A stretch of DNA of 64,000 nucleotides from Clostridia bacterium (GTDB lineage Bacteria; Bacillota; Clostridia; Peptostreptococcales; Anaerovoracaceae). A program made the position numbers and the translations under genes. Below the pieces are notes generated by a model. The model did no database searches. It was not told the origin of the DNA and was given only the letters and a program-made list of their open reading frames with translations. The stretch covers positions 43,631-107,630 of the forward strand of contig CAJTER010000012.1 in the NCBI GenBank assembly GCA_910575405.1, in the 5' to 3' direction. Shown in pieces: positions 46,288-55,704 of the stretch; the stretch's first letter is position 1; every line of letters starts with the position of its first letter.

Positions 46288-47037
46288 TTACAGACTGGCG
46301 GATTTTGCCCGAAATTCCGCATTGGCAAAGATCTGCCTGTCTTCACCGTCTTTGCCGCCTTCTGACTGCAGGGAAATGAGCCAGATCCCAGGCTGGATCT
46401 CATAGCGCACAGGAACGAGACTGTCACCATACTTGGCGGCTGTTTTGTATTCAATGCGGCAGGTTTCGGTTTTAAAGCCTGCGGGAAGATATTCCTGGGC
46501 AATGTCCAGATAGCGGGCATTATTCATGTGCTGGTTATGATCCAGATAATACCGGAAGACAGGGGTAGGGGAAAAGCTTCGCTCAGCGGGCATCTTTGGC
46601 AGGTGGATTTTCCGGGGCAGATATTCCATTCCTTCAAATTTGGCATCCATGGGAACGGTTTCCATCAGATGGCGGGGAACGGCTGTGGAGCATCCCTTAT
46701 CAAGATCAATGAAGGCTCCGCCGGCATAGCTGGAAACAAGGAGCTCTTCTTTATCATTGTAAATCATGGTGTTCCGGTATCCGTAGGAAGGGCGGAACTG
46801 ATAAATGGAAGTGCGAATCAAAATGCGATCTCCGTAATGAGCAGGCTTTACTAGATTGATCTGCCTGGATATGAGAAACATGGTCACATGATTTGCATGA
46901 AAATATTCCGTCAGCTCTTTTTCGCTGTCCAGCTGAAAACAGCAGCAGTCCTGCATAAAGTCTACGGCAGCAGAAAGTCGCATTTCTCCCTTTTCATCGA
47001 GGTGGCTGCTGCCCACTGTCCGTGTTATCTCAAACAT
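46288..47037 (-). CDS. Acyl-ACP thioesterase
   Basis: The 249-residue protein has two hot-dog domains: an N-terminal one (AVDFMQDCC, LISRQINLVKPAHYGDRI) and a C-terminal one with the catalytic Asn/His region HNQHMNNARYLDIA near 165-178. It hydrolyses acyl-ACP to free fatty acid. ATG 47037 has AGGAGGT 6 nt upstream. The long upstream extension of the frame is not coding. Confidence 0.88.
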   Translation of the reverse strand: MFEITRTVGSSHLDEKGEMRLSAAVDFMQDCCCFQLDSEKELTEYFHANHVTMFLISRQINLVKPAHYGDRILIRTSIYQFRPSYGYRNTMIYNDKEELLVSSYAGGAFIDLDKGCSTAVPRHLMETVPMDAKFEGMEYLPRKIHLPKMPAERSFSPTPVFRYYLDHNQHMNNARYLDIAQEYLPAGFKTETCRIEYKTAAKYGDSLVPVRYEIQPGIWLISLQSEGGKDGEDRQIFANAEFRAKSASL

Positions 47038-47370
47038 AAAAGTACCTCCTGAATGTTCGTGAATTCTAATACAAGTTCTAAATTTCCAGATTTCTGATTT
47101 TTGTTCTTCATTTTTTTGCTCTTCATTTTGTCTCAGCAGTGCTTTCACTAGGCCGCTATAAAATGAGGCTATGAAAAGTATAGCACAAAAGGCGGCTTCT
47201 GCACGCAAAAAAAGAAAAATTGCGGCAAAGGAAAACTCCATCACAGACATAGAACAGGTGACTACCCACTTGGGGAGTTGCAGAGAAGGGTCGGAACACA
47301 TAAAATGCAGTTAGGAGCGCGAATGCTCCGGAAATTTACAAGGTGCAGGAAAAGGAGTGAAAGAACGGGA
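47038..47370. other. Intergenic region with divergent promoters
   Basis: The minus strand has TATACT at about 47179-47174, a possible -10 for the thioesterase gene. A 47-codon plus-strand frame (47173-47316, MKSIAQKAASARKK) is lysine-rich and lacks a ribosome binding site, so I do not call it. The T-rich stretch near 47100-47140 has two similar CTCTTCATTTT-type units. Confidence 0.35.
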
Positions 47371-49608
47371 ATGAAGATGAAACGAAAACTTTGCGGGCTT
47401 AGCCTGCTGCTGGCAGTATGCCTGCTGTTTGCCGGGTGGGCGGAAGGCGCATCAGCTGCTTTTGCACAAGCCGCAGAGGATGTTACGAATACAGGTCTTG
47501 ACTTTACAGGCGGATTTCCTCAAGTAGAAACCGTTTATCGGGCAGGGGAAGGCACCATTACGTATACCCCGGCCGCGGAGGGCAGCGTTCACAGGCTGAC
47601 CCTGGACAATGCCTCTGTGACAGCGCCGGAGGCGGAGGGACAGCCCGCCATACACCTTCCGGATGGCAGTGACGACGGCTATTGCCTTGATATCGAGCTG
47701 ATTGGAAACAGCAGCCTTTCTTCTCTTGGCGAAGGCGACAGCAACAATATGAAAGGCAGGGGAATTTATGGCTCCTGTGGAGCTGGCCAGGCGGTGAAAA
47801 TCTGCGGAACGGGAACACTGGACATCAGCGCTTACAAGGTAGGCATCCAGCTGGAAAGCGGGGATCTGAAGGTGGAACATACGGACCTGCGCATTAAAAC
47901 AAAAGGGAACTTCGCAAACGGGATCAGGCTGAAGAATGGAGAATGCTCCATAAGCGGCGGACATATGTCCATCGAGCCCCTCGAACCTGCGGGAAACTAT
48001 GGTATCTACCTGGATAAAGGCTCTCTTGCGGTTACAAATGCGCAGCTTGAGTTTGCGACAAAAAATGAGGCGCTGTGGATGGGCGGATCATCCGGCATCA
48101 GGATTGAAAGCAGCACGCTCAAAGCTGACGTTACAGGAGAAGATGTAATGGGCGCTTTTTCCGCACAATCAGGCGATCTTGTAATTGGCGGGGGCAGCGA
48201 TGTGACCCTTAGCTGCCTGCAATGCAGATTTGGCCTTTATTCCAACTGCAAAGTTATCATTCAGGACAGCAAAGTAGTGGTAGAGGATACGTATGAAGGG
48301 TACAGACAACAGACCCCGTACCCGCTTTACAGCTATGACCAGCCTGAAATTCTGGGAAATAGCAGGGTCATACTGATCCACCACCCTGATACTACACCGA
48401 CCAATTGGAATACGCAAGAGCGTCAGCCAAAGGTAGAGGAGACAGCAGTCCTCCTGACAAGAGACAGCGAGAACCGGACAGCTGACTACACAAAGGTCGA
48501 TGGAGCCATAGCAAAGGCAGAGGCCTTGAACCCGGCCAGTTACAAAGATTTTTCCGGGGTGGAAGCCGCTGTTAGCGCCGTTGAACGAAACAAAGACGTG
48601 CTGCAGCAGGAGGAAGTGGATGAGATGGCCCGCGCTATTGAGGCCGCAATCCAGGCCCTTAAACCAATAGAATCCGCCGGATCAGGCGGAGGAAGCGGAG
48701 GGGGAAGCGCCATAGCCTATGCGGATTATACGAAAGTGGATCAAGCAATAAAAAAAGCAAATGCCCTGGATAAAACCCTTTATAAAGATTGCTCCGTAGT
48801 GGAGGCTGCTGTCAAGGCAGTTGTCTGGGGGAAACTGTCCATTTGGCAAAAGGAGGTGGACTCCATGGCCGAGGCAATCGAAAATGCCATAGGCGCTTTG
48901 GAATACAGGGATGCGGATTACACGAAAGTCGATGAGGCCATAGCAAAGGCAAGTGTCCTGGATCCGGCTTGCTACAGCAATTTTTCCCAGGTGAAAGCTG
49001 CCATAGGAAGCGTAGATCGAAGGAAAAATATTACGCAGCAGGAGGAAGTGGACCAAATGGCAGCAGCGATTGAAGCAGCGCTTTTGAAGCTGGAGCAAAA
49101 GCCCGTTGATCTGAGACCTGATGCGGTTTCCATAAAAATTGCCGACAAAGCTTACACAGGAAAGGCCATCAAGCCGACAGCCAAAGTAAAATATGGAAAT
49201 CAAACACTGAAAAAAGGAACCGACTATACAGTAAGCTATGAGAATAATACAAAGATCGGCAAAGCAGCCGCAGTCATAAAGGGAAAAGGAAGCTACCAAG
49301 GGACGATTCGAACATCCTTTCTCATTGTCCCGGCAAAAGAACGAATTATCGGGCTGAAGGCGGGAAAAAACAAGTTTACCATAAGATACAAAAAGCAGGA
49401 AGCGCGGGGCGGTAAAACGGGATATCGTATCGTTTACTCGCTGAAAAAAGGTCAGGCAAAAGGTGTAAATACTACGTCGACCAAAAAAAACATCCGCGGT
49501 CTGAAATCCCAAAAAAGATATAAAGTAAAAGTCTGCGCGTACAAAACCATAGGAGGAAAAAAATATATGGGCGCCTACAGTCAGGTAAAACGCATAAAAA
49601 CCAAGTAA
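47371..49608 (+). CDS. Secreted surface protein with beta-helix-like region and three FIVAR-like repeats
   Basis: The 745-residue protein has a signal peptide (KLCGLSLLLAVCLLFAG, probable cleavage after ASA near 31), a repetitive beta-helix-like region (about 35-365), three repeats beginning ADYTKVD near residues 371, 451 and 514 (each about 60 residues, resembling FIVAR modules), a Gly/Ser linker between the first two, a YTGKAIKPTAKVKYGN module, and a fibronectin-like C-terminus ending KRIKTK. There is no LPXTG motif, so attachment is probably non-covalent. I chose ATG 47371, with AGGAG 13 nt upstream. Confidence 0.8.
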   Translation: MKMKRKLCGLSLLLAVCLLFAGWAEGASAAFAQAAEDVTNTGLDFTGGFPQVETVYRAGEGTITYTPAAEGSVHRLTLDNASVTAPEAEGQPAIHLPDGSDDGYCLDIELIGNSSLSSLGEGDSNNMKGRGIYGSCGAGQAVKICGTGTLDISAYKVGIQLESGDLKVEHTDLRIKTKGNFANGIRLKNGECSISGGHMSIEPLEPAGNYGIYLDKGSLAVTNAQLEFATKNEALWMGGSSGIRIESSTLKADVTGEDVMGAFSAQSGDLVIGGGSDVTLSCLQCRFGLYSNCKVIIQDSKVVVEDTYEGYRQQTPYPLYSYDQPEILGNSRVILIHHPDTTPTNWNTQERQPKVEETAVLLTRDSENRTADYTKVDGAIAKAEALNPASYKDFSGVEAAVSAVERNKDVLQQEEVDEMARAIEAAIQALKPIESAGSGGGSGGGSAIAYADYTKVDQAIKKANALDKTLYKDCSVVEAAVKAVVWGKLSIWQKEVDSMAEAIENAIGALEYRDADYTKVDEAIAKASVLDPACYSNFSQVKAAIGSVDRRKNITQQEEVDQMAAAIEAALLKLEQKPVDLRPDAVSIKIADKAYTGKAIKPTAKVKYGNQTLKKGTDYTVSYENNTKIGKAAAVIKGKGSYQGTIRTSFLIVPAKERIIGLKAGKNKFTIRYKKQEARGGKTGYRIVYSLKKGQAKGVNTTSTKKNIRGLKSQKRYKVKVCAYKTIGGKKYMGAYSQVKRIKTK

Positions 49609-49662
49609 AATGCGGGGGTAAAATGCGAAAGGAAAAAAATCGGATTTGTCAACCAAAAACAC

Positions 49663-49691
49663 TTGACAAGCCCTGCTGTTTCCAGTAAACT
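49663..49691 (+). promoter_or_regulatory. Promoter of the ylxM-ffh-rpsP-trmD operon
   Basis: TTGACA (49663-49668), a 17-bp spacer and TAAACT (49686-49691), 88 bp upstream of ylxM. Confidence 0.7.
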
Positions 49692-49779
49692 AACGAAGTG
49701 TCAAGGAAAAGGACTTGTCGAGCAGAATCAGAGAACAAAATGTGAAGGACGCAAAGCAGCGGCAGGAAGAAGGAATATT

Positions 49780-50148
49780 ATGAATTTCGACAATATTGCA
49801 CAGGTAAGCCTGCTTTACGATTTTTATGGACAGCTGCTTACGAACCGGCAGCAGCAGGTACTGGAGCTCTATCATGAAGAAAATCTCTCCCTGTCCGAAA
49901 TCGCGGACGAATTTTCCATCAGCCGGCAGGGCGTCCATGATACGCTGAAAGCTGGAGAAAAAGCGCTTCAGAATTACGAAGAAAAGCTGGGGCTGGTAAA
50001 AAAGTTTCAGAAGAGCAGGCAGGCAATCAGCCGGATTGATGACGAAATAGAGGCAGCCTTAAAGGGGCTTGCGCAGCAGGAAGAGCGGGGCAGGCTGGCA
50101 CAGCGGCTGCAACGGATAAAGGGCATTATCGACGGGCTGGAACAGTAG
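49780..50148 (+). CDS. ylxM: YlxM-family helix-turn-helix protein
   Basis: The 122-residue protein has a sigma-factor-region-4-like helix-turn-helix (NRQQQVLELYHEENLSLSEI, SISRQGVHDTLKAGEKAL, residues about 22-68) and a coiled C-terminus. YlxM is encoded next to ffh in most Firmicutes and is thought to act with the signal recognition particle. ATG 49780 follows GGAAGAAGGA. ffh begins 10 nt downstream. Confidence 0.92.
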   Translation: MNFDNIAQVSLLYDFYGQLLTNRQQQVLELYHEENLSLSEIADEFSISRQGVHDTLKAGEKALQNYEEKLGLVKKFQKSRQAISRIDDEIEAALKGLAQQEERGRLAQRLQRIKGIIDGLEQ

Positions 50149-50158
50149 GAGGAACCAA

Positions 50159-51499
50159 ATGGCATTTGAAGGATTATCGGAAAAACTGCAGGGTGTCTTT
50201 AAAAACCTGAAAGGAAAAGGCTCTCTTACGGAAAAGGATATAAATGACGCCATGCGGGAAGTAAAGCTTGCACTGCTGGAAGCGGATGTAAACTTTAAGG
50301 TTGTAAAAGAGTTTGTCGCATCTGTAAAAGAAAAAGCCCTGGGCGAAGAGGTAATGAAGAGCCTGACCCCCGCGCAGCAGGTTATCAAAATTGTCGACAA
50401 AGAGTTGACCGGGCTCATGGGAGGAGCAGGTAGCAAACTGACCTATTCCCCCAGAGGATTTACCGTCCTTTTGATGGTTGGCCTGCAGGGTACTGGTAAG
50501 ACGACCACCTGTGGAAAGCTGGCAAACTATCTGAAGAAAAACGGCAAAAAACCAATGCTATGCGCCTGCGATATCTACAGGCCGGCTGCCATTGATCAGC
50601 TGGAGGTAGTGGGAAAATCGGTGGATACGCCGGTCTTTACCATGCGGGACTGCAGGGAACCGGAACAAATTGCTCTGGCAGCAATGAAAGAAGCGGAGCT
50701 GAAGGGCTATAACGTACTCATTGTGGACACGGCAGGACGGCTTCAGATCGACGAGGAGCTGATGGAAGAGCTGGTTACCATCAAAAAAGCAGTTAAGCCC
50801 CATGAAATCCTTCTGGTAGTAGATGCTCTCACTGGACAGGACGCAGTTAACGCGGCAGAAGGCTTTAACGAAAAACTGGGTATCGACGGCATTATTATGA
50901 CCAAAATGGACGGCGACTCCAGAGGCGGCGCGGCTCTTTCCGCCAAAAAGGTAACAGGAAAGCCCATTAAATTCGTAGGTATGGGCGAAAAATTCGATGC
51001 ATTAGAACCCTTTCATCCGGAGCGAATGGCCAGCCGAATCCTGGGAATGGGTGACATGCTCACCCTCATTGAACAGGCGGAGCAGAGTTATGACGATGAG
51101 CAGGCAGCCGCGCTGGAAAAAAAGATACGAAAGAACCAGTTTACACTGGAAGATTTCCTTGAGCAGATGGGACAGATCAAAAAGATGGGCGGCATCAGCA
51201 AGCTTCTGGATATGATTCCGGGGATGAACTCAGCGGCCATGAAAAATGTCAACATCCAGCAGAGCGAAAAGGAATTTGCCCAAATGGAGGCCATCATCCA
51301 ATCCATGACAAAGGCTGAACGGGAAAACCCGTCCATACTCAATGCCAGCAGGAGAAAGAGGATCGCGGCAGGCTGCGGACAGCCAGTAAGCAAAATAAAC
51401 TCCCTTGTAAAACGGTATAATGAGTCCAAAAAAATGATGAAACAATTCTCGGGAAAAGGCGGCGCCAGCAGGATGAACCGCATGTTTCGCGGGTTTTAA
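50159..51499 (+). CDS. ffh: Signal recognition particle protein Ffh (SRP54)
   Basis: The 446-residue GTPase has an N-terminal helical domain, G1 GLQGTGKTTT near 107-116, the DIYRPAAIDQL box near 138, DTAGR near 189, TKMDGDSRGG near 248, and a methionine-rich M domain (about 300-445; GGISKLLDMIPGM) that binds 4.5S RNA and signal peptides. It targets nascent membrane and secreted proteins to SecYEG. Confidence 0.98.
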   Translation: MAFEGLSEKLQGVFKNLKGKGSLTEKDINDAMREVKLALLEADVNFKVVKEFVASVKEKALGEEVMKSLTPAQQVIKIVDKELTGLMGGAGSKLTYSPRGFTVLLMVGLQGTGKTTTCGKLANYLKKNGKKPMLCACDIYRPAAIDQLEVVGKSVDTPVFTMRDCREPEQIALAAMKEAELKGYNVLIVDTAGRLQIDEELMEELVTIKKAVKPHEILLVVDALTGQDAVNAAEGFNEKLGIDGIIMTKMDGDSRGGAALSAKKVTGKPIKFVGMGEKFDALEPFHPERMASRILGMGDMLTLIEQAEQSYDDEQAAALEKKIRKNQFTLEDFLEQMGQIKKMGGISKLLDMIPGMNSAAMKNVNIQQSEKEFAQMEAIIQSMTKAERENPSILNASRRKRIAAGCGQPVSKINSLVKRYNESKKMMKQFSGKGGASRMNRMFRGF

Positions 51500-51581
51500 T
51501 AAAATCGTTCATTGATTCAGGGAAAACTTGAGTTTCAATACAAAAATATATTAAATGCTTAAAGCAGGAGGAAGAACAGAA

Positions 51582-51821
51582 ATGGTAAAGATCAGATTAA
51601 AGAGAATGGGAGCACACAAGAAGCCTTTTTACAGAGTGGTTGTAGCAGATTCACGCGCGCCAAGAGATGGAAAGTTTATCGAAGAAATCGGATACTACAA
51701 CCCGCTGACGGATCCGGCTGACATTCGAATTGACGACGAAAAGGCTAAAAAGTGGTTAGGAAACGGCGCGCAGCCGACCGAAACCGTTAGAAGCCTGTTC
51801 AAAAAGACTGGCATTTTATAA
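51582..51821 (+). CDS. rpsP: Ribosomal protein bS16
   Basis: This is the 79-residue small-subunit protein with the family start [20 protein letters not shown] and the [12 protein letters not shown] segment. ATG 51582 follows AGGAGGAAG. It is followed by khpA, rimM and trmD in the standard order. Confidence 0.98.
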   Translation: MVKIRLKRMGAHKKPFYRVVVADSRAPRDGKFIEEIGYYNPLTDPADIRIDDEKAKKWLGNGAQPTETVRSLFKKTGIL

Positions 51822-51838
51822 GAAAGCGGTGAGGTTTA

Positions 51839-52069
51839 ATGGTAGAATTGGTTAGCACAATTGCAAAGTCACTTGTTGATAATCCTGAAGCCGTAGAGGT
51901 TACAGAATCTTCGGCAAGACAGGCTACTGTTATCCAACTTAAAGTTGCGCCCGAAGATATGGGCAAAGTGATCGGCAAGCAGGGGCGGATTGCAAAAGCG
52001 CTCCGTACAGTCGTTAAGGCGGCGGCGACAAAAGCAGGCCAGAAAGTCGTAGTAGAAATCGTTCAATAA
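51839..52069 (+). CDS. khpA: KH-domain RNA-binding protein KhpA
   Basis: The 76-residue protein is a single KH domain with the GKVIGKQGRIAKALRT loop (near 41-56). KhpA binds RNA and works with KhpB in cell-shape control in several Firmicutes. It lies 17 nt after rpsP. Confidence 0.95.
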   Translation: MVELVSTIAKSLVDNPEAVEVTESSARQATVIQLKVAPEDMGKVIGKQGRIAKALRTVVKAAATKAGQKVVVEIVQ

Positions 52070-52145
52070 TGACAAACACATAGCTGCAAAGGGCACATAT
52101 TTCTGCAGGGCGGAAGTATGTGCCTCAATTGTAATAGGGAGTAAT

Positions 52146-52643
52146 ATGGAAAAGATTTTAATCGGAAAAATCGTTAATGTAGTGGGGCTGAAAGGCGAGC
52201 TGAAGGTATATTGTTATACGGATAAAAGAGAGCAGTTTGAGGAGCTGGAACAGATTTGGCTGGATGAGGAGACGTATGCTATCCGCAATGTGCGCTATCA
52301 GGGAAACGTGGTCATTTTAAAGCTGGAAGGCATAAACGACCGCAATGCCGCTGAAGCATGCAGAAATAAGGGTGTCTATATTAAAGAGTCGGATCTTCCT
52401 CAGCTTCCGGAGGATTCTTATTATGTGCGGGATCTGGTGGGTCTTCAGGCAATGGATGAATCAGGAAATGTGCTGGGAAAGGTGACAGATGTAATACAGT
52501 CAAGCTCTCAGGATCTTTACCAGATTCGGATGGAAGATGGGAAAAACATATTGCTTCCTGCAGTAAAGGAATTTGTGCTTGCCATTGATATGGAAGGAAA
52601 AACTATGACTGTCCGGCTGCCCGACGGGCTGTTAGAACTGTAG
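52146..52643 (+). CDS. rimM: Ribosome maturation factor RimM
   Basis: The 165-residue protein has the N-terminal RimM barrel (GKIVNVVGLKGELKVY) and the C-terminal PRC-like barrel (YYVRDLVGLQAMDE). It helps mature the 30S head and binds S19. It is adjacent to trmD as usual. Confidence 0.96.
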   Translation: MEKILIGKIVNVVGLKGELKVYCYTDKREQFEELEQIWLDEETYAIRNVRYQGNVVILKLEGINDRNAAEACRNKGVYIKESDLPQLPEDSYYVRDLVGLQAMDESGNVLGKVTDVIQSSSQDLYQIRMEDGKNILLPAVKEFVLAIDMEGKTMTVRLPDGLLEL

Positions 52644-52652
52644 GTGAGGACT

Positions 52653-53393
52653 ATGAAGATCGATGTTCTGACTCTTTTTCCGGAGATGTTCACCGCAGTC
52701 AAAAGCAGCATTCTGGGCAAAGCGGAGGAAAGGGGCCTTCTGAGCGTAACTATGACCAATATTCGGGACTATACGCTGGATAAGCATAACCGGGCGGATG
52801 ACTACCCTTTTGGCGGCGGTGCGGGGATGGTTATGATGGCGGAACCGGTATTTCGCGCTATGGAAGCTGTGGGAGCGGAGGGAAAACGGGCTATCTATAT
52901 GTCCCCCCGGGGGAAAATCCTGGATCAGGAGACCATTCAGCAGCTGGCAAAAGAAAAGGAGCTGGTGATCCTCTGCGGCCACTATGAGGGCGTGGATCAG
53001 AGAATACTGGATTATTGGAATATGGAAGAAATTTCAATCGGCGATTATATTCTCACAGGCGGAGAGCTTCCGGCAATGGTGCTCATTGATTCTGTGGCAA
53101 GGATGATACCGGAAGTTTTAAAGAGCACACATGCTGCTTTAGATGAGTCCGTTTATTCAGGGCTTTTGGAATATCCGCAGTACACAAAGCCTCGGGAATA
53201 CAGGAATATGCAGGTACCGGAGGTTCTGGTAAGCGGCAATCACAAGCTCATTCATCTGTGGAAGTTTGAGAACTCACTGCTTCTTACAAAAGACAGACGT
53301 CCGGATCTTTTTGAAAAATTTGTAAATCAAGCGCAGAACCTGCCGAAAGAGGAAAAAAGAATATTGGAGAAAATATTGGAATTGGACCTTTAG
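52653..53393 (+). CDS. trmD: tRNA (guanine37-N1)-methyltransferase
   Basis: The 246-residue SPOUT enzyme has the knot motifs CGHYEGVDQRILDYWN and EEISIGDYILTGGELPAMV. It methylates G37 of tRNAs using S-adenosylmethionine to keep the reading frame. ATG 52653 follows GTGAGG. The usual downstream rplS gene is not here. Confidence 0.97.
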   Translation: MKIDVLTLFPEMFTAVKSSILGKAEERGLLSVTMTNIRDYTLDKHNRADDYPFGGGAGMVMMAEPVFRAMEAVGAEGKRAIYMSPRGKILDQETIQQLAKEKELVILCGHYEGVDQRILDYWNMEEISIGDYILTGGELPAMVLIDSVARMIPEVLKSTHAALDESVYSGLLEYPQYTKPREYRNMQVPEVLVSGNHKLIHLWKFENSLLLTKDRRPDLFEKFVNQAQNLPKEEKRILEKILELDL

Positions 53394-53445
53394 CAAGTTG
53401 AAAGAAACAGGCATTTAGTGTAGAATGTACTAGTGGAGAAAAATT

Positions 53446-54456
53446 ATGGCGAAAAAGAACCGAAGATATGTATATCTTTTTATTTTGGTCCTGGTCGCTT
53501 TGTACATAATCATCTATGTTGTCCCAAAGGTCACAGGAGCCTTTGAAACTACCGAAATTTTGACGGCAGGCTCTTTGCAGGAAACAGAAAAAACGATCTG
53601 CTATTTTGTCAGGGATGAACAGGTTTACGAAGCAGGAGCAGCGGGTAAGCTGAAGTATCATATTGAGGAAGGAACCCATATTCGCAGCGGCACGAAGGTG
53701 GCATCGCTTACAGGGACGAACTCCGGTGCATCCGCAGGGGAAGACAATAAGAAAAAGTCTGAGGAAGCTTCCAAATATGAGGATGTGATGGGCAGACTGG
53801 GAAATCAGGCTATCCGAACATCGGACTGTAAGTCCAAGTCCAGCGGCATTGTCAGCTACTACGTAGATGGGTACGAAGCCTTTTTTACACCTGACAGAAT
53901 GGCGAAGCTTGAGTATGAAGATGTAAAAGAGCTGGAAATCCAGGCAGAAGATACAAAACGCAAGAGCGCATTAAAAAATGAGCCAATTTTCAAAATCAGC
54001 GATAATGATAACTGGTATCTGCTCTGCTGGGTAGAGGCAGCAAGTGTAGCCAGGTATGAGATAGGAAACAGCGTGACCATTCAGCTTGCGGCAGGAGATA
54101 TCAAAGCAACGGTAGAAAATATTACTCAGGCCGGCGAACAGTGGAAGATTGTGTTCCGTTCCAATCGCTATTACGAGGACTTTTCAAAGGCTAGAATGGA
54201 GGAAGTCCAAATCGTTACAGGTGATTACAGCGGCCTTATTGCAAAGAACAGCAGCATTACGACAAAAGATGGACAGCCAGGTGTCATGGTGCGCCAGACA
54301 GATGGAGAATATGTGTTTACTAGGGTAAAAATACTTGCCCGTTCAGGAGAATACTCGGTAATGCAGAAAGAATCGTTTACTGACGAGGAAGGAAATACAG
54401 TGCCTACCGTTAAAGTTTACGATGAAATACTAAAAAAGCCCGGAAAGGGAACTTGA
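53446..54456 (+). CDS. HlyD-family (membrane fusion) adaptor-like protein
   Basis: The 336-residue protein has one N-terminal membrane helix (about 6-26), then a beta-barrel/lipoyl-like extracytoplasmic region (GKLKYHIEEGTHIRSGTKVASL near 66-87). No coiled hairpin as long as in classic HlyD and no exporter gene is adjacent. Similar genes sit upstream of ylmE in Clostridia division clusters. It lies 52 nt after trmD and 15 nt before ylmE. Confidence 0.7.
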   Translation: MAKKNRRYVYLFILVLVALYIIIYVVPKVTGAFETTEILTAGSLQETEKTICYFVRDEQVYEAGAAGKLKYHIEEGTHIRSGTKVASLTGTNSGASAGEDNKKKSEEASKYEDVMGRLGNQAIRTSDCKSKSSGIVSYYVDGYEAFFTPDRMAKLEYEDVKELEIQAEDTKRKSALKNEPIFKISDNDNWYLLCWVEAASVARYEIGNSVTIQLAAGDIKATVENITQAGEQWKIVFRSNRYYEDFSKARMEEVQIVTGDYSGLIAKNSSITTKDGQPGVMVRQTDGEYVFTRVKILARSGEYSVMQKESFTDEEGNTVPTVKVYDEILKKPGKGT

Positions 54457-54471
54457 TAAGGAGATGTGAAT

Positions 54472-55176
54472 ATGCAGACCATTAAAGAAAACATCGAAAA
54501 GATCGAAAAACAAAAGGCGGAATATGCTGCCAAAGCAGGCAGAGACGGCAGTGATATCCTGCTGGTAGGCGTTACAAAGACGAGGAGCGTTGATGAAATC
54601 AACGAAGGCATCGACGCAGGGCTGACGGATATCGGTGAAAATAAGGTTCAGGAAATTATGGACAAGTATGACTTTGTAAAGCCGGTGCGGTGGCATATGA
54701 TCGGACATCTGCAGACCAACAAGGTAAAATACATCATTGATAAAGTTTCTATGATCCATTCGGTAGATTCATACAAGCTGGCGGAAGAAATCAACAAGCG
54801 GGCAGCACAGCACAATATGAATATGGATATTTTGATTCAGGTTAACTCTGCACAGGAGGAAAGTAAGTTCGGAATTTCTACTGATGAAACGGAAGAGCTG
54901 ATTCGGAGAATTCTGGAAAATTGCACGCATATTCGGCTTAGAGGGCTGATGTGCATTGCACCTTATGCCGATAATCCGGAGGATATCCGGGTTTATTTTG
55001 CAGAAGTGAAAAAGCTTTACGACCAGTATGCTAAGATCGAACATGAAAGACTGGACTTCCAATACCTGTCTATGGGAATGTCCCACGATTTTGAAGCGGC
55101 AATTCTGGAAGGTTCGAATTTGATTCGAGTAGGTACGGCCATATTTGGGGAGAGAGATTACAGTAAGAAACAGTAA
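54472..55176 (+). CDS. YggS/YlmE-family PLP homeostasis protein
   Basis: The 234-residue protein is a single-domain alanine-racemase-like barrel with PLP lysine near 36 (VGVTKTRS), HMIGHLQTNKVKYI near 81-94 and GLMCIAPY near 160. It binds pyridoxal phosphate and buffers its level. ATG 54472 has AAGGAGA 7 nt upstream; the GTG at 54466 is too close. It is the first of the ylmE-sepF-divIVA-lspA-rluD string. Confidence 0.94.
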   Translation: MQTIKENIEKIEKQKAEYAAKAGRDGSDILLVGVTKTRSVDEINEGIDAGLTDIGENKVQEIMDKYDFVKPVRWHMIGHLQTNKVKYIIDKVSMIHSVDSYKLAEEINKRAAQHNMNMDILIQVNSAQEESKFGISTDETEELIRRILENCTHIRLRGLMCIAPYADNPEDIRVYFAEVKKLYDQYAKIEHERLDFQYLSMGMSHDFEAAILEGSNLIRVGTAIFGERDYSKKQ

Positions 55177-55188
55177 CAGGAGGGTTAT

Positions 55189-55692
55189 ATGAGCATTTTA
55201 GGTAAGTTTAAAGATTTAGTGGGCATTGACGATTATGATGAAGATGAGGAGTATGAAGAGGTTCATCCAGTATCAAAGACCCAGGACAGGCGGGCGGATA
55301 CAAGGATTTCTTTTCAGAGTCCAAAGCCAGATCCAAGAAACGATGGCAAGGTAATCCCGATGCAGAACAGAACTGTCAGCGCCATTACCAGTGCCTTTAA
55401 GCTGGTTGTAATAGAGCCTTCCGGTTTTGATGAATGTCCGAAGCTGGTTGACAGCCTCAAGAGCAAAAAGCCGATTATTATCAATCTGGAGCGCATTGAA
55501 TCCGATACAGCGCGAAAAATCTTTGATTTTCTCAGCGGAGCAACTTATGCACTCAATGGAAATGTACAGAAGGTAGCAAACAACATCTTTGTCTTTGCGC
55601 CTGAAAATGTGGATATTACAGCAGGCCTTGAGCAGAAAGGCAAGAGCTTTGCATTTGAAAGCGATAAGAAAAACAGTAGTCCCTGGAAATAA
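55189..55692 (+). CDS. sepF: Cell division protein SepF
   Basis: The 167-residue protein has an N-terminal membrane-targeting amphipathic helix (MSILGKFKDLVGI), an acidic/proline linker and the C-terminal SepF fold (IINLERIESDTARKIFDFLSGATYALNG near 103-130). SepF anchors and bundles FtsZ at the septum. Confidence 0.95.
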   Translation: MSILGKFKDLVGIDDYDEDEEYEEVHPVSKTQDRRADTRISFQSPKPDPRNDGKVIPMQNRTVSAITSAFKLVVIEPSGFDECPKLVDSLKSKKPIIINLERIESDTARKIFDFLSGATYALNGNVQKVANNIFVFAPENVDITAGLEQKGKSFAFESDKKNSSPWK

Positions 55693-55704
55693 AGGAGGCA
55701 TAAC

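Noticed and set aside
46288..47301. 337-residue version of the thioesterase
   Set aside because: The extra N-terminal region is non-homologous and an AGGAGGT site points to ATG 47037.
47173..47316. 47-codon lysine-rich frame before the secreted protein
   Set aside because: No ribosome binding site and promoter-like content; likely chance.
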